Source: JAAGZL01 sp964628835
Lineage (GTDB): Bacteria > Pseudomonadota > Gammaproteobacteria > Chromatiales > Chromatiaceae
Direction of reading: 5' to 3'
Assembly: GCA_964628835.1 (NCBI GenBank)
Contig: CAZVME010000010.1
Span: 1-60,198, forward strand
Length of the DNA stretch: 60,198 nt
In this document: positions 52,897 to 60,198 of the stretch, in pieces
How the letters are laid out: each line of letters opens with the position of its first letter
How positions within the stretch are numbered: position 1 is the first letter of the stretch
The notes under the pieces: generated by a model
Databases searched by the model: none
What the model was told of the DNA's origin: nothing
What the model saw: the letters and a program-made list of their open reading frames with translations, nothing else
Translations under genes and position numbers: made by a program

Positions 52897-55224
52897 GTGG
52901 AAAATACGACTGTGACTGGAGAGAGCATCCAAATAAGCGGCATTGTGCAGGGGGTGGGTTTTCGCCCCACGGTGTGGCGTCTGGCCCAGGAGTGCGGTAT
53001 CACCGGTCAGGTGTGGAACGATGCCAGCGGCGTGACGATTCAGGCCTGGGGCAGTCAGGCATCTCTGGATGAGTTTGTTGCGCGTATACAAGCAGAACAG
53101 CCGGAGCTTGCCCGCGTTGAGGAGATGGTGCGTACAGCGCTGCCTGCCACGGAAAACACTCCTGAGGAGTTTCAGATAAGCCAGAGCCAGGGTGGCGAGG
53201 TGCGCAGTGGGGTAACAGCGGATGCTGGCACCTGTCCAGAGTGTATGCGTGAGGTGTTGGACCCTGCTGACCGGCGTTACCGTTACCCCTTCACCAACTG
53301 CACCCACTGCGGCCCCAGGCTCTCTATTGTCTCAGCCATCCCCTATGACCGGGCCAATACCAGCATGGCTGCCTTTCCCATGTGTGAGCGGTGTCGGCAG
53401 GAGTATGAAGACCCTTCTGATCGACGCTTCCATGCCCAGCCCAACGCCTGCCAGGCATGTGGCCCAAAATTGTGGTTGGAAGACTCCCAAGGTAATCGTG
53501 TGGAAAATGCGGATGGTTGTGATGTGATCGAAACCACCGCGCAATTGCTGCACCAGGGCAGGATTGTGGTGATCAAGGGTATAGGTGGTATCCACCTGGC
53601 CTGTGATGCCGGAAATGAGGAGGCGGTACAGACCCTGCGCCAGCGCAAGCATCGTTACCACAAGGCGCTGGCGATGATGGCTGCAGATGTTGCCATGGTG
53701 TCCAGCTATGCCGAGGTGAGTCAGGCCGAGGCCGAGCTGCTGCAACATCGCGCCGCCCCCATTGTGGTGTTAAATGCTGCTGGAAAATCACTGGCCAGCG
53801 GGATCGCGCCGGGTCAGAACACCCTGGGCTTTATGCTGCCATACACCCCACTGCATCACCTGCTGCTAAAGGAGCTGCAACGTCCCATCGTGCTTACCTC
53901 TGGCAATCGCAGTGACGAGCCGCAGTCTATCGATAATATGGAAGCGCATAAAAGGCTGGAGCAGATTGCCGATTACTATCTGCTGCACAATCGCGACATA
54001 CTGAATCGGCTGGACGACTCTGTGGTGCGGGTGCTGGATGCAGCGCCACGTTTTCTGCGCCGGGCCAGAGGCTACGCCCCGCAATCTATCCTGTTGCCGG
54101 ATGGTTTTGCTGGTGAAAATGTTCTGGCGCTGGGTGGTGAGCTGAAAAACACCTTCTGTCTGCTGAAGCAGGGGCGGGCCACCATGTCGCAACATATGGG
54201 TGACCTGGAGGATGCAGTCACCTACCAGGAGTTCCAAAACAATCTGCGCCTCTACCGGCAGTTGTTCGATTTTCAACCGCAGCTGATCGTGGTGGATAGA
54301 CACCCTAGTTATCTCTCAACCCAGTTTGGATACGCCCTTGCGGCAGAGGAAAACCTGCCCCTGGTTGAGGTGCAACATCACCATGCCCATATCGCTGCCT
54401 GTATGGCGGAACATGGATTGCCACTGGAGGGTGGCAAGGTGATTGGAGTGGCCATGGATGGTATGGGATATGGTGCCGGCAGTTCCATCTGGGGCGGGGA
54501 GTTTCTGCTGGCCGACTACCACGGTTTTGAGCGATTGGCGCACTTTCAGGATGCGCCCATGCTGGGTGGGGCTCAGGCCATGCGCGAGCCCTGGCGCAAC
54601 ACCTTTGCCCAACTGCTCACTGCCCTTGGCTGGGACTGGGTGACTATGAATCATGGCGACCTGGATATTGTTCGCTTCCTCGAAGGCAAGCCATTAGAGA
54701 CCCTGAGCAGTATGGCGGAGAAGGGGTTGAACAGTCCCCTTACCTCATCTGCCGGACGGCTGTTTGATGCGGTGGCGGCGGCAGTCGTGGTGTGTCGGGA
54801 GAGCGCCGGTTATGAGGGGCAGGCGGCGATAGAGCTGGAGGTGCTGGCGAGCGGACAGTTCCGGAGTCAGGAGGATCAGGCCTATGGTTTTGAGTTGCGG
54901 GATGGCAGTGTGAACTGGGCGCGGCTGTGGCGGGGCATATTGAATGATCTGCAAGCCCAGGTAGAGCCAGCGGTGATCGCCGCACGTTTTCATCACACAG
55001 TCGTGGCCGCAGTGGTCCATACCGCAGCCACGCTATGTGAGCAGCATGAGACAGAGACCCTGGTGCTCAGTGGTGGGGTGTTTCAGAACCGCCTGTTACT
55101 GGAGCAGAGCAGTAGCTTATTGCGTGACAGGGGGCTGAAGGTTCTCTCACCCCAGTTGTTACCTGTCAATGATGGTGGGTTGGCATTGGGGCAGGCGGTG
55201 ATTGCCAATGCGTCCCGAACCTGA
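52897..55224 (+). CDS. hypF: carbamoyltransferase HypF
   Basis: This 775-residue enzyme makes the thiocarbamate on HypE from carbamoyl phosphate and ATP. Domains are in order: acylphosphatase (VQGVGFRP at 17-24), two zinc fingers (CPECMREV...CTHC and CERCRQEY...CQAC), a YrdC-like domain (GIGGIHLACDA), and a Kae1-like domain with HHHAH. The start is a GTG (52897 or 52912). It is separated from hypABCDE-hypX by three unrelated genes, so it probably has its own promoter or reads through from the RDD-NERD gene. Confidence 0.95.
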   Translation: MENTTVTGESIQISGIVQGVGFRPTVWRLAQECGITGQVWNDASGVTIQAWGSQASLDEFVARIQAEQPELARVEEMVRTALPATENTPEEFQISQSQGGEVRSGVTADAGTCPECMREVLDPADRRYRYPFTNCTHCGPRLSIVSAIPYDRANTSMAAFPMCERCRQEYEDPSDRRFHAQPNACQACGPKLWLEDSQGNRVENADGCDVIETTAQLLHQGRIVVIKGIGGIHLACDAGNEEAVQTLRQRKHRYHKALAMMAADVAMVSSYAEVSQAEAELLQHRAAPIVVLNAAGKSLASGIAPGQNTLGFMLPYTPLHHLLLKELQRPIVLTSGNRSDEPQSIDNMEAHKRLEQIADYYLLHNRDILNRLDDSVVRVLDAAPRFLRRARGYAPQSILLPDGFAGENVLALGGELKNTFCLLKQGRATMSQHMGDLEDAVTYQEFQNNLRLYRQLFDFQPQLIVVDRHPSYLSTQFGYALAAEENLPLVEVQHHHAHIAACMAEHGLPLEGGKVIGVAMDGMGYGAGSSIWGGEFLLADYHGFERLAHFQDAPMLGGAQAMREPWRNTFAQLLTALGWDWVTMNHGDLDIVRFLEGKPLETLSSMAEKGLNSPLTSSAGRLFDAVAAAVVVCRESAGYEGQAAIELEVLASGQFRSQEDQAYGFELRDGSVNWARLWRGILNDLQAQVEPAVIAARFHHTVVAAVVHTAATLCEQHETETLVLSGGVFQNRLLLEQSSSLLRDRGLKVLSPQLLPVNDGGLALGQAVIANASRT

Positions 55225-55249
55225 TTGGTCTCTATCGATTCGGCGTCAA

Positions 55250-56740
55250 CTAATCTTCCTGTTGTGGCTGGACTGCATCGCCGTAGTTTTCGGCTATCTG
55301 TATGATTTCATCTTCGATTTGATCCAGGGCCGCCACCACGTCTGGGTCGAAGTGGTGGCCGCTCCCATCATGGATAATTTGCATCGCCTTTTCATGGGAG
55401 AAGGCGGGTTTGTAGACCCGCTTGCTGATTAGGGCGTCATATACATCCGCCACCGCCATCAGTCTGCCGGATATGGGGATCTTTTCCCCTTGCAGGCCAT
55501 TGGGGTAGCCGCTGCTGTCCCACTTTTCGTGATGGGTGGTTGCTATCTCACGGCCGAAGCGCAGAAAGCCAGTGCTGCAACCCAGTCTCTCTTCCGCCAC
55601 CTCAATAGCGCGACCGCCCAGGGCGGCGTGGGTTTGCATGATCTTGAACTCATCATCGGTCAGCTTGCCGGGTTTCAGCAGAATATTATCCGGGATACCT
55701 ACCTTGCCTATGTCGTGCAGAGGGGCGGATTTATACAGCAGGTCAATGGTCTCGTCATCCAGATAGTTGTTGAATCCGGGGTGGTCTTTTAATCTGTTGG
55801 CCAGGGCTTTTACGTAGTGCTGGGTGCGGATTATGTGGGCGCCGGTCTCGTTGTCCCGGGTCTCGGCCAGTGATGCCAAGCCGAGGATGGTGACGTCCTG
55901 GGTACGTTGCAGTTCTATGGTGCGCAGGTATAACTTCTCTATCATGGTGTTGGTGTGGTGGGCCATTTCGCCGAACTCATCATTGCTGCTGACGGTTACC
56001 GATGCCGTGAGGTTGCCGCCGGTGGCTGCTGCCAGTACCCGGTTTTCACTGCTGAAGAAGTAGTTCAGATTGCGTGAGTAGGAGTAGATAGTGTTTAGCA
56101 TGTAGCCCAGCAGCACCAGGCCCACAAATGCGAACTCTGCCAGGATGGTGTGCTGGGCCTGGGTTGTGGTCAGCTCCTGTCCTATGTGTGTCAGCCAGTC
56201 CAGATCCTTATTTATTAGCAGAAAGAATATTCCGATCATGAACAGGGTGGAGGTGGCGGAGAACAAGGTGAACTTGCCCACCAGGGGGAAGTAGTTGCTA
56301 TCTGGGGTTAGAGTTATGTTCTTGGCCCGCAGCAGCTGTGCCAGTTTGCGCTCCTGTTGCAGTGCCAGGTCGGTGGCGGCAAAAAAACCCAGCGTGGAAA
56401 ATCCCAGGATCATTTTCAGGCCGCTCTCGATGGGAAAGTCGTAGAGGATGGAGTTGCTGGCAGTAAGGAGTAGCCCCGAGAGTATAAACAGCCCCAGCTC
56501 CGCCTGAAAGCTGCGTTTAACCCGATCTTTGTGGCTGCTGGCTACAATCAGCTTTGGGGTAATGGCTACCCGGAGCAGAAATTGAAATCCAATGATTATC
56601 AGTAGTGGTGCGGCAAGTTGCTGTGGGGTCAAGCTGTCGATAAATGGACACACCTGTATACCGTAGATCCCAATCAATAGCAGGGCGGCCAGGTAGTGCA
56701 AAACTGGGCGTAGTTGGTCACTCTCAATGTCTGACATCAT
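55250..56740 (-). CDS. membrane HD-GYP c-di-GMP phosphodiesterase
   Basis: This 496-residue protein has an N-terminal multi-TM region (about 10-215), a HAMP-like linker (about 220-275) and an HD-GYP domain (about 285-490). The catalytic HD is at 342-343 (LHDIGKVGIPD). The signature HHExxDGxGYP reads HHEKWDSSGYP (403-413), with one Gly replaced by Ser. HD-GYP enzymes hydrolyse c-di-GMP to GMP with a bi- or tri-metal centre. It is convergent with hypF. Confidence 0.9.
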   Translation of the reverse strand: MMSDIESDQLRPVLHYLAALLLIGIYGIQVCPFIDSLTPQQLAAPLLIIIGFQFLLRVAITPKLIVASSHKDRVKRSFQAELGLFILSGLLLTASNSILYDFPIESGLKMILGFSTLGFFAATDLALQQERKLAQLLRAKNITLTPDSNYFPLVGKFTLFSATSTLFMIGIFFLLINKDLDWLTHIGQELTTTQAQHTILAEFAFVGLVLLGYMLNTIYSYSRNLNYFFSSENRVLAAATGGNLTASVTVSSNDEFGEMAHHTNTMIEKLYLRTIELQRTQDVTILGLASLAETRDNETGAHIIRTQHYVKALANRLKDHPGFNNYLDDETIDLLYKSAPLHDIGKVGIPDNILLKPGKLTDDEFKIMQTHAALGGRAIEVAEERLGCSTGFLRFGREIATTHHEKWDSSGYPNGLQGEKIPISGRLMAVADVYDALISKRVYKPAFSHEKAMQIIHDGSGHHFDPDVVAALDQIEDEIIQIAENYGDAVQPQQED

Positions 56741-56893
56741 CTGTCCATATATTACGTTTTATAGTTAACCGACCGCTGGTTGGCGCAGGGGTTTTAATGG
56801 CGCAAGTAGATGGCTGAACTTCAACTCTGCATGTTTAGTTTATATGGAGAGTGAGCGCATGGGATGGATCAGTTAAAACATTTTTTGGAAAAG

Positions 56894-56932
56894 AATATCC
56901 AGGACACCCAGTGGAAAAGGGGCCTGGATATT
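56894..56932. terminator. possible terminator hairpin
   Basis: AATATCCAGG (56894-56903) and its perfect complement CCTGGATATT (56923-56932), followed by further T residues on the plus strand, form a 10-bp stem. No plus-strand gene ends here, so its role is uncertain; it may belong to the adjacent element remnant. Confidence 0.35.
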
Positions 56933-56940
56933 TTTGGATG

Positions 56941-56966
56941 GGCTCTGATTTATTCAGAGGTCCCCT
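56941..56966. repeat. terminal-hairpin remnant of the 157-bp element (copy 3)
   Basis: CTCTGATTTATTCAGAGGT is identical to the right-end hairpin of the element at 30846-31002; the rest of that element is missing. It abuts the stop codon of the ferritin-like gene, where it could serve as a transcript end. Confidence 0.55.
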
Positions 56967-57447
56967 ATAGTTCCGGCCGGTCTTCCGGTTCCATATCGAT
57001 GGAGCGTAACAACTGCATCAATGAGTTTACATGTTTCTGCTCTTCGTTGGCCAGGTCGGAGCAGTATGCAATGTCGTCTGGGTCGCTGAATTTCTCAGAT
57101 AGACGCTTGTAATTGTCACGAGCTTCCTCTTCCATCTTGATGGCGGATTCAAGAATTGCCCGCATATCCCCCTGATTTATCAGATCACTGACCTTTACTT
57201 CCATGTTTTTCTCACTGGTTGTTTCCAGCTCCTTCAGCCAGCTGTCTGCATCAAATGCCTGGCCAAAGGGGGTGTTTTTAAAGCGTTCAATGATGCGGTG
57301 GGCGTGGCCATCTTCCATATCGGATAGTTCCAGAAATACCATTCTTGACTCATCATCATCGGTTATTTCTGCCGCCTTCTCGTAGAAAATCTCTGCATTT
57401 ACTTCTAGTTCTAGTGCGTTTTTAAAGATCTCAATGGCTTTTTCCAT
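56965..57447 (-). CDS. ferritin-like/rubrerythrin-type diiron protein
   Basis: This 160-residue helical protein has Glu/His diiron motifs in a four-helix bundle: ELEVNAEIFYEKAAE, SDMEDGHAHRI, KMEEEARDNYKRL and NEEQKHVNSL. There is no rubredoxin domain, so it is closer to the erythrin or ferritin-like proteins that handle peroxide or iron. The start is fixed by GGAGGAAG 5 bp upstream; an in-frame extension to 57564 is not supported. The stop lies inside the element-derived hairpin. Confidence 0.85.
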   Translation of the reverse strand: MEKAIEIFKNALELEVNAEIFYEKAAEITDDDESRMVFLELSDMEDGHAHRIIERFKNTPFGQAFDADSWLKELETTSEKNMEVKVSDLINQGDMRAILESAIKMEEEARDNYKRLSEKFSDPDDIAYCSDLANEEQKHVNSLMQLLRSIDMEPEDRPEL

Positions 57448-57626
57448 ACTTCCTCCTAACCCTAAAACCCAGGATAATGGTGCGATTATTGGTTGTTTGT
57501 ATATTGAGTATTGGACTCCATTCTGATTAATAGCACAACTGGCAAGTCTTATACTACCAGACATCGGTCTACAATTTAGTTTGCGGGTTTCATTTGTCTC
57601 GTATCAATCTTCCGTCGCTAAATTGC

Positions 57627-57653
57627 TAAAGAATACAGCAGGATTGTCGCTAT
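57627..57653 (+). promoter_or_regulatory. possible sigma-28 promoter of the chemoreceptor
   Basis: TAAA, 15 bp, then GTCGCTAT resembles the flagellar consensus TAAA-N15-GCCGATAA (5 of 8 in the -10 box). It lies 126 bp before the MCP start. The match is moderate. Confidence 0.3.
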
Positions 57654-57778
57654 CTGGTAACTGACGTATATGGATAATATTATAATTAACCGTCAGGCTG
57701 CAATTATTTGATAAATCAATTAGGTAACGTGTTTTGTTGTCTGGTTGCAGTCTGTATTCATTGGAAAAGGTCAATAAA

Positions 57779-59410
57779 ATGATCTGGATACTGAGTAGCA
57801 TCAGGAACAAACTCCTTCTTATTACCGGTACCGGTACCTCCCTGGTTCTTTTTTCTGCCATGTTCATGACCTGGGGTGCTGAGAGTAGTCTGCAACGGTT
57901 TACCGCACTTATGGAACAAGGTGTAGTGGTAGAACGTTCAATTGAGACCATGGCTACCGATTTCAAGGTACAGGTCCAGGAGTGGAAAAATGTTCTGCTG
58001 CGTGGGTCTGATCCTGCAAAGATGGAAAAATACTGGGGGTCCTTTCAGGCGCTTGAGAAAAAGATTCTGGCGGATGGAGCGGCGACTCTGGCTAAGGTTA
58101 ACAATGCCGAGGTTGCTGAGAAGTTAGAGTTATTTCTTGCTACTCATAAAAAGGCCGGTGAGGCGTACAGGAAGGGACTGGACGCCTTTAAGCAGAGTAA
58201 ATTTGATCACTCAGTTGGCGACAAAGCGGTAAGTGGGGTTGATCGGGTGCCGGCCAAGTTGCTCAGGCAGGGCTCCAATCTGATGCATAAGCAGGTGGTA
58301 GATGAATTCACCGCAAATAAAGACCGCGCCCACAGTGATATTGTCACCGGGCTGGTGCTGATGGGCATAAGTGTGGTCATCGCTTTCGTAGTGTTCTATG
58401 CCTATATCCAGCTACAAATATTGGCTCCGGCAAAATATCTGGTTAGCGTCATGGGCAGGCTCGCCACAGGTGATTTTTCCCAATCCATAAAGGCCCGCAC
58501 CAACGATGAGTTTGGGCAGATAACTGAGAGTTCCGAGGCTGTCAGAAAGTCACTGAACCAGATCATTGGGGAAGTGGGTCGATCGACCCAGATTCTCATG
58601 ACTGAGATTGATACCTTGGGCAAGGTGGTGGCTGCTACGCGGGAGGGTGTGTTTGAGCAGCAGGCGCAAACCGAACAGGTTGCCACCGCAATTAATCAGA
58701 TGACCGCAACGGTGCAGGAGGTGTCGCGCAGTGCCGGTTGTGCTTCGGAGGCAACCAGCAGTGCAGATGCCGAGGCGAATAGTGGTAGTGATGTTGTCTC
58801 CAGGACGGTGGAGAATATTGGCCTGCTGACCCAGGAGATCGGCAGTGCCGCAGACACTGTGGACATGCTTTCTAAGGATAGTGAAGAGATCGGTGTGGTG
58901 CTGGACGTGATTCGCGGCATCTCGGAGCAGACCAATCTGCTGGCGCTCAATGCCGCCATCGAGGCTGCCAGGGCCGGTGAGGCGGGTAGGGGTTTTGCGG
59001 TGGTGGCGGACGAGGTCAGAGCGCTGGCCAGTCGTACCCAGGAGTCGACCCAGGAGATCCAGTCCATGATCGAGCGTCTGCAGGAGGGTTCCAAAAATGC
59101 TGTGGCGGCAATCAATCGTGGTCGTGAGAACGCCTTGGGTAGTGCCGATCAGGCCTCTGAGGCGCGCACGGCATTACAGACAATCACCCAGGCCGTTGCC
59201 AGTATCAATGAAATGAACGCCCAGATCGCGACCGCTTCCGGGGAGCAGAGTGGTGTGGCTGAAGAGATAAACCGGAATATTGTCTCCATTGCCTCTGTGG
59301 CAGAGAGCTCTGCTGAAGGTGCCCAGAAGATCGAGTCCAGTAACCGCAAGCTAACTGAAATAGCCAGAGATCTGGATCAGCATATGGCCAACTTTAGGCT
59401 TGAAGGTTGA
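57779..59410 (+). CDS. methyl-accepting chemotaxis protein
   Basis: This 543-residue receptor has TM1 at about 9-32 and a periplasmic helical sensor (about 33-195) rich in Lys and Glu without PAS or Cache motifs. TM2 (about 198-218), a HAMP domain and a long signalling coiled coil follow. The hairpin tip is ISEQTNLLALNAAIEAARAGEAGRGFAVVADEVR. It feeds a CheA/CheY pathway whose genes lie elsewhere, except possibly the CheY-like protein at 26 kb. The ATG has AAAAGG 9 bp upstream. Confidence 0.92.
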   Translation: MIWILSSIRNKLLLITGTGTSLVLFSAMFMTWGAESSLQRFTALMEQGVVVERSIETMATDFKVQVQEWKNVLLRGSDPAKMEKYWGSFQALEKKILADGAATLAKVNNAEVAEKLELFLATHKKAGEAYRKGLDAFKQSKFDHSVGDKAVSGVDRVPAKLLRQGSNLMHKQVVDEFTANKDRAHSDIVTGLVLMGISVVIAFVVFYAYIQLQILAPAKYLVSVMGRLATGDFSQSIKARTNDEFGQITESSEAVRKSLNQIIGEVGRSTQILMTEIDTLGKVVAATREGVFEQQAQTEQVATAINQMTATVQEVSRSAGCASEATSSADAEANSGSDVVSRTVENIGLLTQEIGSAADTVDMLSKDSEEIGVVLDVIRGISEQTNLLALNAAIEAARAGEAGRGFAVVADEVRALASRTQESTQEIQSMIERLQEGSKNAVAAINRGRENALGSADQASEARTALQTITQAVASINEMNAQIATASGEQSGVAEEINRNIVSIASVAESSAEGAQKIESSNRKLTEIARDLDQHMANFRLEG

Positions 59411-59464
59411 TTTGAATTGTCTGGTTGAGCTTGATCTGCCTGGTGGATGAGACAACCCCTGGAT

Positions 59465-60198
59465 TTATTGATCCAGTCCATACTCCTTTAGCCGTTTCCA
59501 CAGGGTAGTGCGTGACATGCCAAGGATTTTCGTCGCCTTGGAGCGGTTGCCATCAGAGTCTGCCAGGGCCTGAATTATCTGGCTCTTCTCCGTATCAGGA
59601 TGAGCCGGCCGGTAGTAGGAACTGTTGAGCTGTTCCTGGAGGGCGGGGGCAGGGATTGTCAGGTCCGTAGTGATACTCCGGGTTACTTCCATCCTGGCAT
59701 GGGTAATCTCAGGAGGCAGGTGGCACGGAAGAATGACGGTGCCATCCAGGTGGACCATGGCGTACTCCAGGGCGTTGCTCATTTCACGGATATTGCCCGG
59801 CCAGGAGTATGATTCCATCAGTTCAATTGACTCCCGCCCGACCTGTATGTCGCCCCGGTTGTAACGATCCATAAGCTCCTCCAGAAGCTTATTTATCAGC
59901 AGTGGAACGTCGCCTTGACGCTCTCTTAGTGCTGGCACCTCGATCGGCAGTACCCGCAGGCGGTAGTAGAGGTCTTCACGAAACGTACCCTGCTGCACCA
60001 TGCGGCTCAGATCCTTGTTGGTTGCAGCCAGGATCCTTACATTTACCTTACGGGGCTCGTTTTCGCCCAGTCGTTCCACCTCGCGCTCCTGCAGAACGCG
60101 CAGCAACTTTACCTGAATATTGAGGGGGATCTCACCGATCTCATCCAGAAGAATGGTGCCATTGTGAGCCGCCTCAAATCTCCCCATACGTTCTGTGT
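59465..60198 (-). CDS. sigma-54-dependent NtrC-family activator (5' end beyond window)
   Basis: The visible 244 residues are the C-terminal two-thirds of an AAA+ activator. They include the Walker B region FEAAHNGTILLDEIGE, sensor motifs (ILAATNKDL, FREDLYYRL), WPGNIREM (sensor 2) and a Fis-type HTH NRSKATKILGMSRTTLWKRLKEYGL. The frame runs off the window edge, so the receiver or sensory domain and Walker A are not seen. It activates sigma-54 promoters; the sigma-54-like site before the hyp operon is one possible target, though distance gives no support. Confidence 0.93.
   Translation of the reverse strand, partial: TERMGRFEAAHNGTILLDEIGEIPLNIQVKLLRVLQEREVERLGENEPRKVNVRILAATNKDLSRMVQQGTFREDLYYRLRVLPIEVPALRERQGDVPLLINKLLEELMDRYNRGDIQVGRESIELMESYSWPGNIREMSNALEYAMVHLDGTVILPCHLPPEITHARMEVTRSITTDLTIPAPALQEQLNSSYYRPAHPDTEKSQIIQALADSDGNRSKATKILGMSRTTLWKRLKEYGLDQ

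Overview
The window is a piece of a gammaproteobacterial chromosome of moderate GC. Two clusters suggest a metabolically versatile, probably facultatively lithotrophic organism: a [NiFe]-hydrogenase maturation cluster that includes hypX, and a Ni/Co transporter. NosD-like, rhodanese and hemerythrin genes and two PEP-CTERM-like surface proteins fit the same picture. A sulfur-oxidising Chromatiales or Sedimenticola/Thiodiazotropha-type relative is my inference; no taxonomic marker gene is present. Both ends cut through genes: a CbrA-like sensor kinase at the left and a sigma-54 activator at the right. No rRNA or tRNA genes were seen.

Layout. 0-6.4 kb: CbrX/CbrA-like pair, DUF6394-like protein with an RCK potassium channel, and a PBP7-like peptidase. 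6.4-12.6 kb: envelope and redox genes on the minus strand (rhodanese lipoprotein, NosD-like beta-helix protein, CBS protein, glutaredoxin-like protein, MetY). 12.7-17.4 kb: marR-adaptor-RND efflux operon with a visible operator. 17.6-24.9 kb: PEP-CTERM-like proteins, ispG, NifX-like protein, Crp/Fnr regulator and uup. 24.9-30.8 kb: nei, a CheY-like protein, a lytic transglycosylase, a hemerythrin-GGDEF gene split by a structured insertion, and a Rieske-glutamate-synthase fusion. 31.0-34.1 kb: CofD-like protein, SixA-like phosphatase, and an ECF sigma factor with a putative anti-sigma. 34.4-36.9 kb: an AT-rich island of integron-type gene cassettes without an integrase (an Mrr-like endonuclease, a membrane protein and a NYN-LOTUS nuclease, each followed by an attC-like site), bounded by an IS3 orfA stub. 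37.4-40.9 kb: trhP and a tight lipoprotein/NlpC-P60/HIT operon. 41.7-55.2 kb: nickel transporter, hupK-like gene, hypA-B-C-D-E, hypX, three interposed genes (TPR, VOC, RDD-NERD fusion) and hypF. 55.2-60.2 kb: HD-GYP protein, ferritin-like protein, chemoreceptor and sigma-54 activator.

How the genes work together. The hyp genes plus HypX supply the Ni-Fe(CN)2CO cofactor of a hydrogenase whose structural genes lie outside the window; a sigma-54-like site lies before the operon. c-di-GMP, chemotaxis and two-component genes form a sensory layer. The most unusual parts are the integrase-less cassette array with nuclease cargo, the roughly 284-bp hairpin-rich insertion whose removal would restore an intact GGDEF domain, and a 157-bp MITE-like element present in two full copies and one remnant.
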